Below are positions 45,711 to 54,904 of a stretch of 64,000 nucleotides of DNA, one piece after another. Each line of letters starts with the position of its first letter. Positions within the stretch are counted from its first letter, which is position 1. This DNA is from Solimonas sp. K1W22B-7 (GTDB lineage: Bacteria > Pseudomonadota > Gammaproteobacteria > Nevskiales > Nevskiaceae). The notes under the pieces are model-generated. The model was not told where the DNA came from. It saw nothing but the letters and a program-made list of their open reading frames with translations, and did not search any database. Position numbers and translations under genes: made by a program. The stretch spans positions 3,410,001 to 3,474,000 of the forward strand of contig NZ_CP031704.1 in the NCBI RefSeq assembly GCF_003428335.1. The letters are read 5' to 3'.

Positions 45711-46664
45711 TCAGGCGGCGACGCGCGCCGCCGCCGGCGAGGAATTCAGGTAAGCCAGCGCCTGCTCGGTCGAAGCTTCCTTCACCGGGTCGTACCAGGG
45801 GCTGAAGAACGGCAGCTGCTTGAGGAAGATCAGCCACAGCGGGCTCGGCAGTTGCCCGGTCCTGGCCGTGCGCGCCCATTCCAGCCAGATCCAGGGCCGC
45901 CACACCGAGGGCTTCTTGGCGGCGAAGCGCGGATCCTGCTTGAGGATGTTGGCCGCGCCGTCGACCCAGATGCCGAACACCGCCGGCGTGGCGATGCAGG
46001 CCAGGTAGTAGCGCGAGGGATAGTTGCCGCCCAGGTGCTGGTAGAGATCGAAAGCGACACTGCGGTGTTCCACTTCCTCGGCACCGTGCCAGCGCACCAG
46101 GTCCAGCAGCACCGGATCGGCGCCCACCTCATCCCAATGCTTGTTCTCCAGCGCGTACTTTCCGAGCACGCAGGTCATGTGCTCGATCGCGGCGATGATG
46201 CCGAGCCGGAACAGCAGCCACTGCTTTTCGAGCAGCTTCGGCAGCTTGCGGCCGAAGGGCTGGTCGGCCAGCATCGTCTCGAACAGGTAGTCCATGATGC
46301 GCGTGTTGCGCTCGGTTTCGATGCCATGCTGCTTGAGGTAGCCCTCGATGGCGCCGGCATGCGCACGCGCGTGCATCGCCTCCTGGCGCATGAACATCTG
46401 GATGTCGTCGCGCAGCTTGGGGTCGGTGACGTAGGGCAATGCCTTGTTGTAGAGCCGGCAGAACCAGAACTCGCCGGCCGGCAGGATCAGGTTGATCTCG
46501 TTGATGAAGGCGCTGGCGAAGGGATGCCCGGGAATCCAGTCCAGCGGGGTCTCAGACCAGTCGAACTGCACCTTGCGCGGCACCAGGCGCCCCTGCGTGT
46601 TGGACGCGGACTTCGCCGGCTTGTCGGATCGGCCCAGCTGGGCGGTGATTTCGGTAACGGCCAT
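45711..46664 (-). CDS. PF10118 predicted metal-dependent hydrolase
   Basis: A 317-residue protein. Conserved acidic/His blocks suggest a ferritin-like diiron site: LILPAGEFWFCRLYNKALPY, FMRQEAMHARAHAGAIEGYL, IAAIEHMTCVLGKYALE and WHGAEEVEHRSVAFDLYQHL. The family is annotated as metal-dependent hydrolase, but a diiron oxidase is equally possible from the Glu/His pattern. It often sits with steroid- and lipid-degradation genes. Here it is the last gene of the M24-EphD-PF10118 unit (spacing 29 bases). Confidence 0.85.
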   Translation of the reverse strand: MAVTEITAQLGRSDKPAKSASNTQGRLVPRKVQFDWSETPLDWIPGHPFASAFINEINLILPAGEFWFCRLYNKALPYVTDPKLRDDIQMFMRQEAMHARAHAGAIEGYLKQHGIETERNTRIMDYLFETMLADQPFGRKLPKLLEKQWLLFRLGIIAAIEHMTCVLGKYALENKHWDEVGADPVLLDLVRWHGAEEVEHRSVAFDLYQHLGGNYPSRYYLACIATPAVFGIWVDGAANILKQDPRFAAKKPSVWRPWIWLEWARTARTGQLPSPLWLIFLKQLPFFSPWYDPVKEASTEQALAYLNSSPAAARVAA

Positions 46665-46693
46665 GGGGAAGAACTCCTGTGGCTAATGGGTAT

Positions 46694-48448
46694 TCAGGGC
46701 GCGACGTCGAGGCGCGCGAGACGGCGCGACAGCGCCGGGAAGAAACGCGACAGCAGGCGCGAACCATGGGCCTCGACACCCACGGGCACCTCGGCACGCT
46801 TGTTCTCCACCGCGTCGAGGATCGCGCGGGCAATGGCCTGCGGCTTGAGGTTGCGCTTCTGGTAGAGCTGGGTCGCCTTCTGCTGGCGGCGCGCCTCCTC
46901 TTCCGGCGTGCTGCCGACGAAGCGCGTGCTCTGCGTGATGTTGGTGATCGACAGGCCCGGGCAGATGGTGCTGACCTCGATCTTGCGGTCGGCCAGCTCG
47001 GCGCGAATGCAGTCGCTGAGCATCATCACCGCGGCCTTGCTGGTGTTGTAGGCCGACATGAAGCGCGAGGGCGTGAAGCCGCCCATGGAGGCGACGTTGA
47101 CGATGTGGCCAGCCTTGCCGGCGGCGATCATCTGCTTGCCGAACAGGCGCGAACCGTGGATCACACCCCAGAGATTGACGCGCAGCACCTTCTCCCAGTC
47201 GGCATCGCTGGTGTCGAAGAAGGACCCGGCCACGCCGACGCCGGCATTGTTGACGACGATGTCCGGCGCGCCCAGTTCCTGGGCGACCCAGTCGGCCAGC
47301 GCCTGCATCTCGGCGGTGCTGCCGACGTCGGTCTTGCGGGCCCAGGCCTGGGCGCCGAGCAGCCGCGACAGTTCGGCGGTGCGCTCGGCGGCTTCCAGGT
47401 TGATGTCCACCGCGATGACGTCGGCACCGGCCTCTGCGAACAGCAGCGCGGTCTCGCGGCCGAAGCCGGACCCGGCGCCGGTGATCACCACCAGCTTGCC
47501 GCTGTGCGCCTTGCCGCGCCGCTCCTCGCGCACGCGGGCGCGCTTGAGTGCGGGCGTCTCGTTGCCGCTCTCGACGAAGTCGACGAACTCGGCCGCCTGC
47601 GCCGCCACCAGCGCCGGATGGCTGACCTGCAGCCAGTGGCCGGCATCGACCTCGCGGCGCCACAGGTTGGGGACCCACTGCGGCAGGTCGTCCCAGATTT
47701 CCTGCACCATGAACTTGTCGCCGCGCGGCACGATCAGCTGCACCGGCAGCTCGGTACGGCGCTCCTGCGGATTGAGCAGGCGCTTGACGAAGTTGGCCCG
47801 GTACAGGTTCACGCCATTGGCGCCGTCACGGGTCTGCGTCGCGCTGGCCTCGACCTCGGCGATGCCCTCCACCTTCTCCAGCAGGGTCGGCCAGAGCTTG
47901 TCCAGGCCGCCGCGCCACAGCGCCGGCGCCAGCGCCGGCAGCTGGAACATGCCGATGTACCAGCTGTGCGCCAGCTGCCGGCCGACCTGGGCGATCTTCT
48001 CCGGCGAACCGCTGCGCAGGCGGTTCATGATCCAGTAGCTGGCGTGGTCGATGCTCGGGCCCGAGATCGAGGTATAGGAAGCGATGCGGCCTTCCATGAG
48101 TTCGGTGGTCACCGCCTCCCAGCACTGGATCGAACCCCAGTCGTGGCAGACCAGGTGCACCGGCTTGTCCGGGCTGGTGGCATCGACCACGGCCGCGAGG
48201 TCGGCGACCAGATGCTCCAGATCATAGGCCGCGGTGTGATCCGGTGTGCTGGACCGGCCGGCGCCACGCACGTCGTAGGCCACCACGTGGAAGCGCTCCG
48301 CGAGAATCTCGGCGGTCGCCTTCCAGACGCTGGCGGCGTCGGGGTAGCCGTGCACCAGCACGATGGTCGGCTTCTTCTTCCCGGGCTTGCCCCAGGTGTA
48401 CACGGCGAGTTCGATACCGCCCGACTCGACGATCTGGCTGGGTGTCAT
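46694..48448 (-). CDS. Fused epoxide-hydrolase-like and SDR protein (EphD-like)
   Basis: A 584-residue two-enzyme protein like EphD of Mycobacterium. Domain 1 (about 1-290) is an alpha/beta hydrolase: oxyanion motif VLVHGYPDAASVW, nucleophile Asp in HLVCHDWGSIQCW and His in DAGHWLQVSHP. Asp in place of Ser as nucleophile is the epoxide hydrolase type. Domain 2 (about 315-584) is a classical SDR: ITGAGSGFGRETALLF, VVNNAGVGVAG, NVASMGGFTPSRFMSAYNTS with Tyr and Lys. The ATG at 48448 follows GAGGAGCAAGGT. Fusion suggests the product of one step is passed to the next. Confidence 0.92.
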   Translation of the reverse strand: MTPSQIVESGGIELAVYTWGKPGKKKPTIVLVHGYPDAASVWKATAEILAERFHVVAYDVRGAGRSSTPDHTAAYDLEHLVADLAAVVDATSPDKPVHLVCHDWGSIQCWEAVTTELMEGRIASYTSISGPSIDHASYWIMNRLRSGSPEKIAQVGRQLAHSWYIGMFQLPALAPALWRGGLDKLWPTLLEKVEGIAEVEASATQTRDGANGVNLYRANFVKRLLNPQERRTELPVQLIVPRGDKFMVQEIWDDLPQWVPNLWRREVDAGHWLQVSHPALVAAQAAEFVDFVESGNETPALKRARVREERRGKAHSGKLVVITGAGSGFGRETALLFAEAGADVIAVDINLEAAERTAELSRLLGAQAWARKTDVGSTAEMQALADWVAQELGAPDIVVNNAGVGVAGSFFDTSDADWEKVLRVNLWGVIHGSRLFGKQMIAAGKAGHIVNVASMGGFTPSRFMSAYNTSKAAVMMLSDCIRAELADRKIEVSTICPGLSITNITQSTRFVGSTPEEEARRQQKATQLYQKRNLKPQAIARAILDAVENKRAEVPVGVEAHGSRLLSRFFPALSRRLARLDVAP

Positions 48449-48479
48449 ACCTTGCTCCTCGAAAATCTTTGTAGTTCTG

Positions 48480-49349
48480 TTACGCCGCCTGCTTCCACAA
48501 CCCCCGCTCGATCCAGCGCCGTACATGCGGCACATCGTCGTCGAGCCAGAAGGCGTCGTCCCCGGTCACCACCAGCAGTTCCTCCCACTTGGCGCCGACG
48601 TCGCGGAAGCCCAGGTGCGGCTCCACCGCCCAGAGGCCCGGCGTGGGCACGTGGTTGGAGGCCTCGCTGCTGTTCCAGATCGGATTCCAGCCCTCGCGCG
48701 CGCCGCGGATCCTGTCGCGCAGCAGTTCGCTGACATTGCGCACGCCGAAGTTGGCGATCTTCAGGTGGCTCTTCTTGCCATCGTCCTTGAGCTTCTCGAT
48801 GCGGTGCGCCAGCGTCTCGAAGGGATAGGCCTTGTGGCGCGGGTCGTAGCCGTGCTTCGCGCAGAGCGCATCCACGGCGCGGCTGATCTCGGACAAGGGC
48901 CGACGCGCCTTGGCCTTTTCCAGGATCAGCGCGCGGTACTCGATCAGGTCGTCCATCAGTCGATCGAGGATGGCGTTGTGGCCGACCACGCCGCAGTAGC
49001 CGATGTCGGCGGTGCAGCCCTGCACGGTGGGCGCGCAGTCGAGGATGAAGGGCATGTTCTCTTCCAGGCGACGCAGGCCGGGATAGAACGCCGGATTGAA
49101 GCCGCCCAGTTGCTTGACCGCGATCAGTCCACGGAAGGCGGTGCGGTCGCCGAACCAGGCGAAGGGCTCGTGGAAACAATCGTCGGCACCGTGGTCGAGC
49201 AGGTATTCCTTCATCCGGCCGGCGACGTAGCGCTCGGTCATGCCCGGCTTCATGTCGGCGGAAATGGCCTCGGCGCAGTCATAGGCCAGCTTCTGCGCCC
49301 GGCGGAACCCGGCCAGTTCCCCGGCCGACGGAATCCATGCTTCGCTCAT
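48480..49349 (-). CDS. M24-family (pita-bread) peptidase-like protein
   Basis: A 289-residue protein of the creatinase/aminopeptidase P fold. Metal ligands fit M24: the two Asp in FILDCAPTVQGCTADIGYCG (11 residues apart), a His in NHVPTPGLW and the Glu residues in LWAVEPHLGF and KWEELLVVTGDD. The usual His near the second half is shifted, so enzyme type is uncertain. ATG at 49349 follows GGGAGAGGGACA. It is the first gene of a three-gene operon and has a strong palindrome 18 bases upstream. Confidence 0.82.
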   Translation of the reverse strand: MSEAWIPSAGELAGFRRAQKLAYDCAEAISADMKPGMTERYVAGRMKEYLLDHGADDCFHEPFAWFGDRTAFRGLIAVKQLGGFNPAFYPGLRRLEENMPFILDCAPTVQGCTADIGYCGVVGHNAILDRLMDDLIEYRALILEKAKARRPLSEISRAVDALCAKHGYDPRHKAYPFETLAHRIEKLKDDGKKSHLKIANFGVRNVSELLRDRIRGAREGWNPIWNSSEASNHVPTPGLWAVEPHLGFRDVGAKWEELLVVTGDDAFWLDDDVPHVRRWIERGLWKQAA

Positions 49350-49366
49350 TGTCCCTCTCCCAGACG

Positions 49367-49392
49367 AATGTGACATCGAACGGTGTCACATT
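49367..49392. promoter_or_regulatory. Operator-like palindrome before the M24 operon
   Basis: AATGTGACA, spacer TCGAACGG, TGTCACATT: perfect 9-bp arms. It contains TGACA-N8-TGTCA, the same pattern as the two sites between the BVMO and TetR genes at 54905-54951. Lying so near the start codon it would block transcription or the leader. Confidence 0.8.
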
Positions 49393-49530
49393 ACACCCCA
49401 GATGTCATTGCCCGCCAGCCGGGGCCGGCTGGCGAGCAGGCCATTGCCGAGTGGGCGCCCAGGCGCGAAGCGCGTCAATCCACAGCCGCCGAACGGCGGC
49501 CTGAGTCAGTGAAAACAATGACTTGGGAAA

Positions 49531-50472
49531 CTACTTGACCGAGGTCAGGGGCGGCAGCCGGTCCCACACACGGCGATCATGCGCAGGCACGATCACCAGC
49601 TCCGGGTTGGTCTGTTGCAGGCGGTGCAACTGCACCAGCAGGTGGCGCACGCGAGCCGGGTCGGCATCCACCAGCATGCGCGAAACCCAGGGCCGCTCGG
49701 CCGGCAGGTCCACGCCCTCCTTCTGCCACACCAGATCGCCCACCAGCGCGTAGCGCCCGCCCTCGCTGGTGTTGATGAAGGCGATCACCGAGCCCGGCGT
49801 GTGACCGCCGGCCGGCACCAGTACGACGCTGCCGTCGTTGAACAGGTCCAGGCTGCGCTCGAAGCCGGCGTAGGGGCCACCGTTGTAGCGGTACTGGCGG
49901 TAGGAGACGTCGTGGAAGCTGCGCGCGAGTTTCGTCGAGGCATCGCCGCCGCGGATGTACTGCAGCTCTTCCAGGTTGACCAGCACCGGCACGCCCGGCA
50001 GGTCGGGGATGCCGCTGACGTGGTCCCAATGCGCATGCGTCAGCACGATGCCCAGCAGGTCGTCCTTGCCGATGCCGGCGGCGGCCACCTGCTCGGCGAC
50101 GGTCGGTTCCTTGTCGTAACTGGAGGTCAGGCGCATCAGCAGAGGGGTGGTCTTGACGTGCTGGTCCACGTCCTTGCCGAAGCCGGTGTCGAAGATCAGG
50201 CAGCCCAGCGGATGGTGGACCAGGATCGCCCCCATGCCGAAGACCCGCGCATCGGCGAAGCCGCCGCCGCGATAGGCCATGGCCGCGGTGGAGCCCATGC
50301 GGCCGGCCTTGATCGCATGCAGGCTGACGCCCTCGGTGCGCATCGGCGTGGGCAGCTTCGGCCCCGGCTCGCCGCCCGCCGTGTCCAGCGTCGCAGCACG
50401 GAAGCTCAGGCCCAGCGCCAGCAATGCCACCGCCAGGGCTCCCAGCCCGCCCAACACCCTTCCCTTCTTCAT
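49531..50472 (-). CDS. Exported metallo-beta-lactamase-fold hydrolase
   Basis: A 313-residue MBL-fold protein with an N-terminal signal or anchor helix (MKKGRVLGGLGALAVALLAL). Zinc ligands: VLTHAHWDHVSG (HxHxDH), AGGHTPGSV (His), LVGDLVW (Asp) and VPAHDRRVW (His). The layout resembles the lactonase/AHL-lactonase branch, but substrate is not predictable. ATG at 50472 starts 9 bases after the acyl-CoA dehydrogenase stop, so the two form an operon. Confidence 0.88.
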   Translation of the reverse strand: MKKGRVLGGLGALAVALLALGLSFRAATLDTAGGEPGPKLPTPMRTEGVSLHAIKAGRMGSTAAMAYRGGGFADARVFGMGAILVHHPLGCLIFDTGFGKDVDQHVKTTPLLMRLTSSYDKEPTVAEQVAAAGIGKDDLLGIVLTHAHWDHVSGIPDLPGVPVLVNLEELQYIRGGDASTKLARSFHDVSYRQYRYNGGPYAGFERSLDLFNDGSVVLVPAGGHTPGSVIAFINTSEGGRYALVGDLVWQKEGVDLPAERPWVSRMLVDADPARVRHLLVQLHRLQQTNPELVIVPAHDRRVWDRLPPLTSVK

Positions 50473-50481
50473 ATACCCCGC

Positions 50482-52281
50482 CTAGAAGCTCTCCAGGGCC
50501 ATATTGAGGCAGGTATCGTCGAGCTTTGCCAGCAATTCCGCCTGCCGCGCGGCCTTGGGCAGCTCGTAGCGGAAGAAATAGCGGCAGGCGCTCAGCTTGC
50601 CCTCGTAGAAAGCGCGGTCGGCCGCGCCGGCCGTGGCCTGTGCGGACCGGGCCTTGTCCGCCTGCTGCAGCCACAGCCAGGCGATCACGGTGTGGCCCAT
50701 CATCTCCAGGTACAGGTGCGCATTGGCCAGGAACAGGTCGACCTTGCCCTGCATGGCCGCCTGCCCCAGCGTCATCGTCAGCTGCGCGGCGGTATCGGCG
50801 GCCTGCTTCAGCGCCTGCGCATACTCCGCCAGCTCCGGCACCCCGGCCGTGGCCTTCACGGTATCGCCGATGCGTCCCAGCAGCAGGCGCAGCGCGGCAC
50901 CGTTGTGCATGGTCACCTTGCGGCCCAGCAGGTCCAGCGCCTGGATGCCGTTGGTGCCTTCGTGGATCGGGTTGAGGCGGTTGTCGCGGTAGTAGCGCTC
51001 CACCGGGTAGTCGCGGGTATAGCCGTAGCCGCCCAGCACCTGGATGGCCAGCTTGTTGGCCTCCAGGCAGAAATCGCTGGGCCAGGCCTTGGCCATGGGC
51101 GTGAGGATTTCCAGCAGCAGGTGCAGCTCCTCGCGACGCTTCGGGTCCTGCTCCACCGACTGCTCGTCCACCAGCTTCGCGCAGTAGAGGCACAGTGCCA
51201 GGCCTCCCTCGACGTAGGATTTCTGCTGCAGCAGCATGCGGCGCACGTCGCTGTGCTCGATGATCATCACCGGCTTGCTCGCCGGGTCCTTGGCCGAGGC
51301 CGGGCGGCCCTGCGGGCGGTTGCGCGCGTAGTCCAGCGAGAACAGGTAACCGGCGTAGCCCATCATCACCGCGCCCATGCCGACGCCGATGCGCGCCTCG
51401 TTCATCATGTGGAACATGCAGGCCAGGCCCTGCCCCGGGCTGCCGACGATGTGTCCCACGGCCGGCGTGGTCTCGCCGAAGTTGAGCGCGGTGTTGACCG
51501 TGCCGCGGTAGCCCATCTTGTGATTGAGGCCGGCCAGGCGCACGCCGTTGCGCGCGCCCAGGCTTTCGTCGTCCCGCACGCGGAACTTGGGCACGATGAA
51601 CAGCGAGATGCCCTTCACGCCCGGCGGCGCCCCGTCGATGCGCGCCAGCACCAGGTGCACGATGTTCTCCGACAGGTCGTGCTCGCCGCCGGAGATCCAC
51701 ATCTTGTTGCCGACGAGGTGGTAGCTGCCATCGGGCTGGGGAACGGCGCGCGTGCGGATGTCGCCGAGCGACGAGCCGGCCTGCGGCTCGGACAGGCACA
51801 TGGTGCCGAACCAGCGGCCTTCCAGCATCGGCTGCATGTAGCGCCGCTGCTGCTCCGGCGTGCCGTGCGCGCGCAGCAGGTTGGCCGCCGCCGCCGTGAG
51901 GAAGGGATAGCCCGCGGTACCGGAGTTGGCGGCCACGAACATGCCGTTGGCGGCGGACACCACCGCGTAGGGCAGCTGCATGCCGCCATGGCTTTCGTCG
52001 AAGGCCGCCGACATCCAGCCGCCCTCAATGTAGGCGTCCAGCGCCTCGCGCACCTCGGGAATGATGTGGACGTGCTCGCCATCGAAATGCGGCTCGTTGG
52101 CGTCGAGCTTGGCGGCATGCGGCTGGAACTTCTGCTCGGCCAGCTTCAGCGCCGCGTCGAGCACGCCATCGAAGCCGGCACGGTCGTGCATGGCGAAGCG
52201 CGGTGCCTGCGTCAGCCGGCCGATGTCCAGCAACTCGTAGAGCATGAAATCCAGGTCACGGCGGTTCATCAGGTGCGGCAC
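50482..52281 (-). CDS. Acyl-CoA dehydrogenase, long form
   Basis: A 599-residue flavoenzyme, a relative of the protein encoded at 9445-11232. FAD/substrate blocks MCLSEPQAGSSLGDIRTRAV and WISGGEHDLSENIVHLVL are conserved. The region of the catalytic Glu reads RLNPIHEGTNGIQALDLLGR, giving HEGT where the paralogue has YEGT, so Glu is kept. GTG at 52281 follows GGAGGAGAGAAC, a near-perfect ribosome-binding site; the ATG four codons later is a weaker choice. Terminator-like hairpin upstream separates it from the SDR gene, downstream is the MBL-fold gene. Confidence 0.92.
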   Translation of the reverse strand: MPHLMNRRDLDFMLYELLDIGRLTQAPRFAMHDRAGFDGVLDAALKLAEQKFQPHAAKLDANEPHFDGEHVHIIPEVREALDAYIEGGWMSAAFDESHGGMQLPYAVVSAANGMFVAANSGTAGYPFLTAAAANLLRAHGTPEQQRRYMQPMLEGRWFGTMCLSEPQAGSSLGDIRTRAVPQPDGSYHLVGNKMWISGGEHDLSENIVHLVLARIDGAPPGVKGISLFIVPKFRVRDDESLGARNGVRLAGLNHKMGYRGTVNTALNFGETTPAVGHIVGSPGQGLACMFHMMNEARIGVGMGAVMMGYAGYLFSLDYARNRPQGRPASAKDPASKPVMIIEHSDVRRMLLQQKSYVEGGLALCLYCAKLVDEQSVEQDPKRREELHLLLEILTPMAKAWPSDFCLEANKLAIQVLGGYGYTRDYPVERYYRDNRLNPIHEGTNGIQALDLLGRKVTMHNGAALRLLLGRIGDTVKATAGVPELAEYAQALKQAADTAAQLTMTLGQAAMQGKVDLFLANAHLYLEMMGHTVIAWLWLQQADKARSAQATAGAADRAFYEGKLSACRYFFRYELPKAARQAELLAKLDDTCLNMALESF

Positions 52282-52307
52282 GTTCTCTCCTCCGGCTCGC
52301 AGGCAGC

Positions 52308-52337
52308 AAAAAGGCGGCAGGACCATGGCCCGCCGCC
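52308..52337 (-). terminator. Terminator after the SDR gene, upstream of the acyl-CoA dehydrogenase
   Basis: On the minus strand GGCGGC...GCCGCC with a 13-base loop region, followed by TTTTTGC. It sits 27 bases before the GTG start, so it either ends the SDR transcript or works as an attenuator. Confidence 0.65.
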
Positions 52338-52385
52338 TTCATGATCGCGGGTGGACAGCTTGCACGTCCACCACCAACAGCTCCT

Positions 52386-52457
52386 TTGCCGCGGATTACG
52401 CGGATGAACGCGGATACATCATCTTTTTATCCGTGTAATCCGCGTAATCCGTGGCAA
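52386..52457. repeat. 72-bp inverted repeat with inner CGGAT units
   Basis: TTGCCGCGGATTACGCGGAT and onward to CGCGGATA (52386-52416) pairs with TATCCGTGTAATCCGCGTAA to GGCAA (52428-52457). Each arm has three CGGAT steps ten bases apart. Hairpins of this sort are scattered in many bacterial genomes; origin is not known to me. Confidence 0.8.
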
Positions 52458-52473
52458 GTCTTTTCGTTTCTCT

Positions 52474-53313
52474 TCAGCCCGCCATTTGCCGGCGCGTGCC
52501 CCAGGCCACCAGCTTCTGGTAGCCGGTGGGCAGCATGCGCACCATCGCATCGAAGGCCACGGCATCGGGGCCGACCAGCACGCGGCGGCTGTCCTTCTGC
52601 ACGGCCTTGAGGATGGTCTTGGCCGCGGAGTTCGCCGTGGTGATGAACAGCTTCTCGAAGTTGGCCTTGGCCTGCTTGGCCTCCTTGCCGGTGAAGTCCT
52701 GCATGTTGTCTGAGAAGCGCGCCGCGGCGGCGATGTTGGTCTTGATGCCGCCCGGGTGCACGCTGGTGGCCGACACGCCGCTGCGGGCGATGTCCAGCTC
52801 CTGGCGCAGCGATTCGGTGAAGCCGCGCACCGCGAACTTGGCGGCGTTGTAGGCCGACTGCGACGGAATGCCGGCCAGGCCGAAGATGCTGGAGGTGTTG
52901 ATGATGTGACCGTCACCCGAGGCCTTCAGGTGCGGCAGGAAGGCCTTGGTGCCGTAGACCACGCCCCAGAAGTTGATACCCATGAGCCATTCGAAATCCT
53001 CATAGCTCATGCCGTCGATCGTGCTGCCCAGGGCGACACCGGCGTTGTTGAAGATCAGGTTGACCTTGCCGTGGTCGGCCACCACCTGGTCGGCCCAGGC
53101 ATAAACCGCTTCGCGCTTGGCCACGTCGAGCTTCTGCGAGGTGACCTTGACGCCGAAGGCGCGCGCCAGCGCGGCGGTCTCGGCCAGTCCGGCCTCGTTG
53201 ACGTCGCTGAGCGCGACGCTGCAGCCGGCCTTGGCCAGTTCCACGGCCAGTTCGCGACCCATGCCCGATGCGGCACCGGTAATCGCGGCTACCTTGTTCT
53301 TGAACGACTTCAT
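52474..53313 (-). CDS. Short-chain dehydrogenase/reductase
   Basis: A 279-residue classical SDR: AAITGAASGMGRELAVEL (cofactor), LIFNNAGVALGS, IINTSSIFGLAGIPSQSAYN with Ser and Tyr, AAKFAVRGF with Lys. The C-terminal ARFSDNMQDFTGKEAKQAK block and long tail resemble SDRs beside BVMO genes in alkane- and steroid-degrading bacteria, where the SDR makes the ketone that the BVMO oxidises. It starts 62 bases after the BVMO stop, on the same strand. Confidence 0.92.
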   Translation of the reverse strand: MKSFKNKVAAITGAASGMGRELAVELAKAGCSVALSDVNEAGLAETAALARAFGVKVTSQKLDVAKREAVYAWADQVVADHGKVNLIFNNAGVALGSTIDGMSYEDFEWLMGINFWGVVYGTKAFLPHLKASGDGHIINTSSIFGLAGIPSQSAYNAAKFAVRGFTESLRQELDIARSGVSATSVHPGGIKTNIAAAARFSDNMQDFTGKEAKQAKANFEKLFITTANSAAKTILKAVQKDSRRVLVGPDAVAFDAMVRMLPTGYQKLVAWGTRRQMAG

Positions 53314-53374
53314 GAATCCCCTCTCTAGAGTTCGGTTACCACCTATACAGCGGATAATGTAACGGATTCGCGAC

Positions 53375-54880
53375 TCAGGCCTTGGCCGTGGAGACGCGGG
53401 TCTCCGTCCGGTAGTCCACCAAATCAATGCGGCGGGTCTCTTCGCGGAACTTGAAGGTGAAGCTCGGCCACAGCGTGGTGTTCTTGCCGGCCTCATTGAC
53501 GTACCAGCTCTTGCAGCCCGACTGCCACACGGCCTTGCCCAGCTTCTGCTGCAGGCCGGCGTTGTACCGGGCCTGCACCTCGGGGCGGACTTCCAGGCTG
53601 CGCAGGCCCTCGCGGCGCATGGTCTTCACCGCGTCGAGCACGTACTGCACCTGCGACTCGATCATGTAGACCATCGAGCTGTGACCCAGGCCGGTGTTGG
53701 GGCCGACCAGCATGTAGAAGTTGGGAAAGCCGGCGACGGTGGAGCCCTTGTACGCCTCGGGGCCGTCCTTCCAGGCATCGAGGATGTCCTGCCCGTCGCG
53801 GCCGAAGATCGCGCCGCGCGGCATCGGGTCCTGCGCCTTGAAGCCGGTGCCGAGGATGATCGCGTCCACCGCGCGCTCGACGCCGCTGGCGTCCACCACG
53901 CTGTTGGCCTTCACTTCCTGGATGCCGCTGTCGATCACCTCGACGTTGGCGCGCGACACCGCCGGATAGAAATCGTCGGAGATCAGGATGCGCTTGCAGC
54001 CGATGGTGTAGTCCGGCGTCAGCTTGGCTCGCAGCGCCGGGTCGGCGACCTGGCGGCGGATGTGGCTGCGCGCCTGGCGCTCCACCAGCTTCATCACGCG
54101 CGGGTTGATCACGAAGCCCAGCACGCGCGATTCCAGCATCCAGTAGATGCTGTTGCGGAACGCCTGCTGCGCGGCCGGAAAGCGGCGGAACAGCAGGCGC
54201 TCGGCGGCCGTGATCTCGCGGTCGGGCTTGGGCAGGATCCAGGTCGGCGTGCGCTGATACAGGTCCAGGCGCGCGACCTTCTTGGCGATCTGCGGCACGA
54301 ACTGGATCGCCGAGGCGCCGGTGCCGATCACGGCGACGCGCTTGCCCTCCAGCTCATACGCGTGATCCCAGTTCGCCGAGTGGAAGGTCTTGCCCTTGAA
54401 CTTCTCCAGGCCCTTGATCGTGGGGTAAGCCGGCGTCGACAGGCCGCCCATGCCGGAGACCAGCACGTTGGCGCCATAGGTCTCGCCGGCACGCGTCGTC
54501 ACGTTCCAGATGGCCGCCTTCTCGTCGTACTCGGCGCGCACCACCTCGGCGTTGTAATGGATGTGCGGCATCAGCTCGTATTTCTGCGCGCAGTGGCGCA
54601 GGTAGGCCTTGATCTCCGGCTGCGGCGCGAACATGCGCGTCCAGTTCGGGTTGGGCTCGAAGGAGAAGGAATACAGGTGCGACTGCACGTCGCAGGCGCA
54701 GCCCGGGTAGCTGTTGTCGCGCCAGGTGCCGCCGACGTCGTCGGCGCGCTCCAGGATGGTGAAGGAATCGATGCCGGCTTCCTTCAGCTTGATGCCCATG
54801 CCCAGTCCGGCGAAGCCCGTGCCGACGATCAGCACCGACAGTTCCTTCGCCCCGCCGCCACCCTTGGAATCGAACGCCAT
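53375..54880 (-). CDS. Baeyer-Villiger-type flavin monooxygenase
   Basis: A 501-residue FAD/NADPH enzyme inserting oxygen beside a ketone. First Rossmann motif VLIVGTGFAGLGMGIKLKEA, the BVMO fingerprint FKGKTFHSANWD (FxGxxxHxxxW) at about residue 160-171, and second Rossmann VAVIGTGASAIQFVPQIA are intact. DVGGTWRDNSYPGCACDVQS is the usual FAD contact. ATG at 54880 follows GAGAAGGGTTC. It diverges from the TetR gene across two operator-like sites and is followed by the SDR, a usual ketone-producing partner. Substrate could be a cyclic or long-chain ketone. Confidence 0.93.
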   Translation of the reverse strand: MAFDSKGGGGAKELSVLIVGTGFAGLGMGIKLKEAGIDSFTILERADDVGGTWRDNSYPGCACDVQSHLYSFSFEPNPNWTRMFAPQPEIKAYLRHCAQKYELMPHIHYNAEVVRAEYDEKAAIWNVTTRAGETYGANVLVSGMGGLSTPAYPTIKGLEKFKGKTFHSANWDHAYELEGKRVAVIGTGASAIQFVPQIAKKVARLDLYQRTPTWILPKPDREITAAERLLFRRFPAAQQAFRNSIYWMLESRVLGFVINPRVMKLVERQARSHIRRQVADPALRAKLTPDYTIGCKRILISDDFYPAVSRANVEVIDSGIQEVKANSVVDASGVERAVDAIILGTGFKAQDPMPRGAIFGRDGQDILDAWKDGPEAYKGSTVAGFPNFYMLVGPNTGLGHSSMVYMIESQVQYVLDAVKTMRREGLRSLEVRPEVQARYNAGLQQKLGKAVWQSGCKSWYVNEAGKNTTLWPSFTFKFREETRRIDLVDYRTETRVSTAKA

Positions 54881-54904
54881 GAACCCTTCTCCTCGTCGCA
54901 TATG

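Noticed and set aside
49579-52344. Plus-strand frame of about 920 codons opposite the MBL-fold and acyl-CoA dehydrogenase genes
   Set aside because: It spans two real genes and their junction, with shadow composition throughout.
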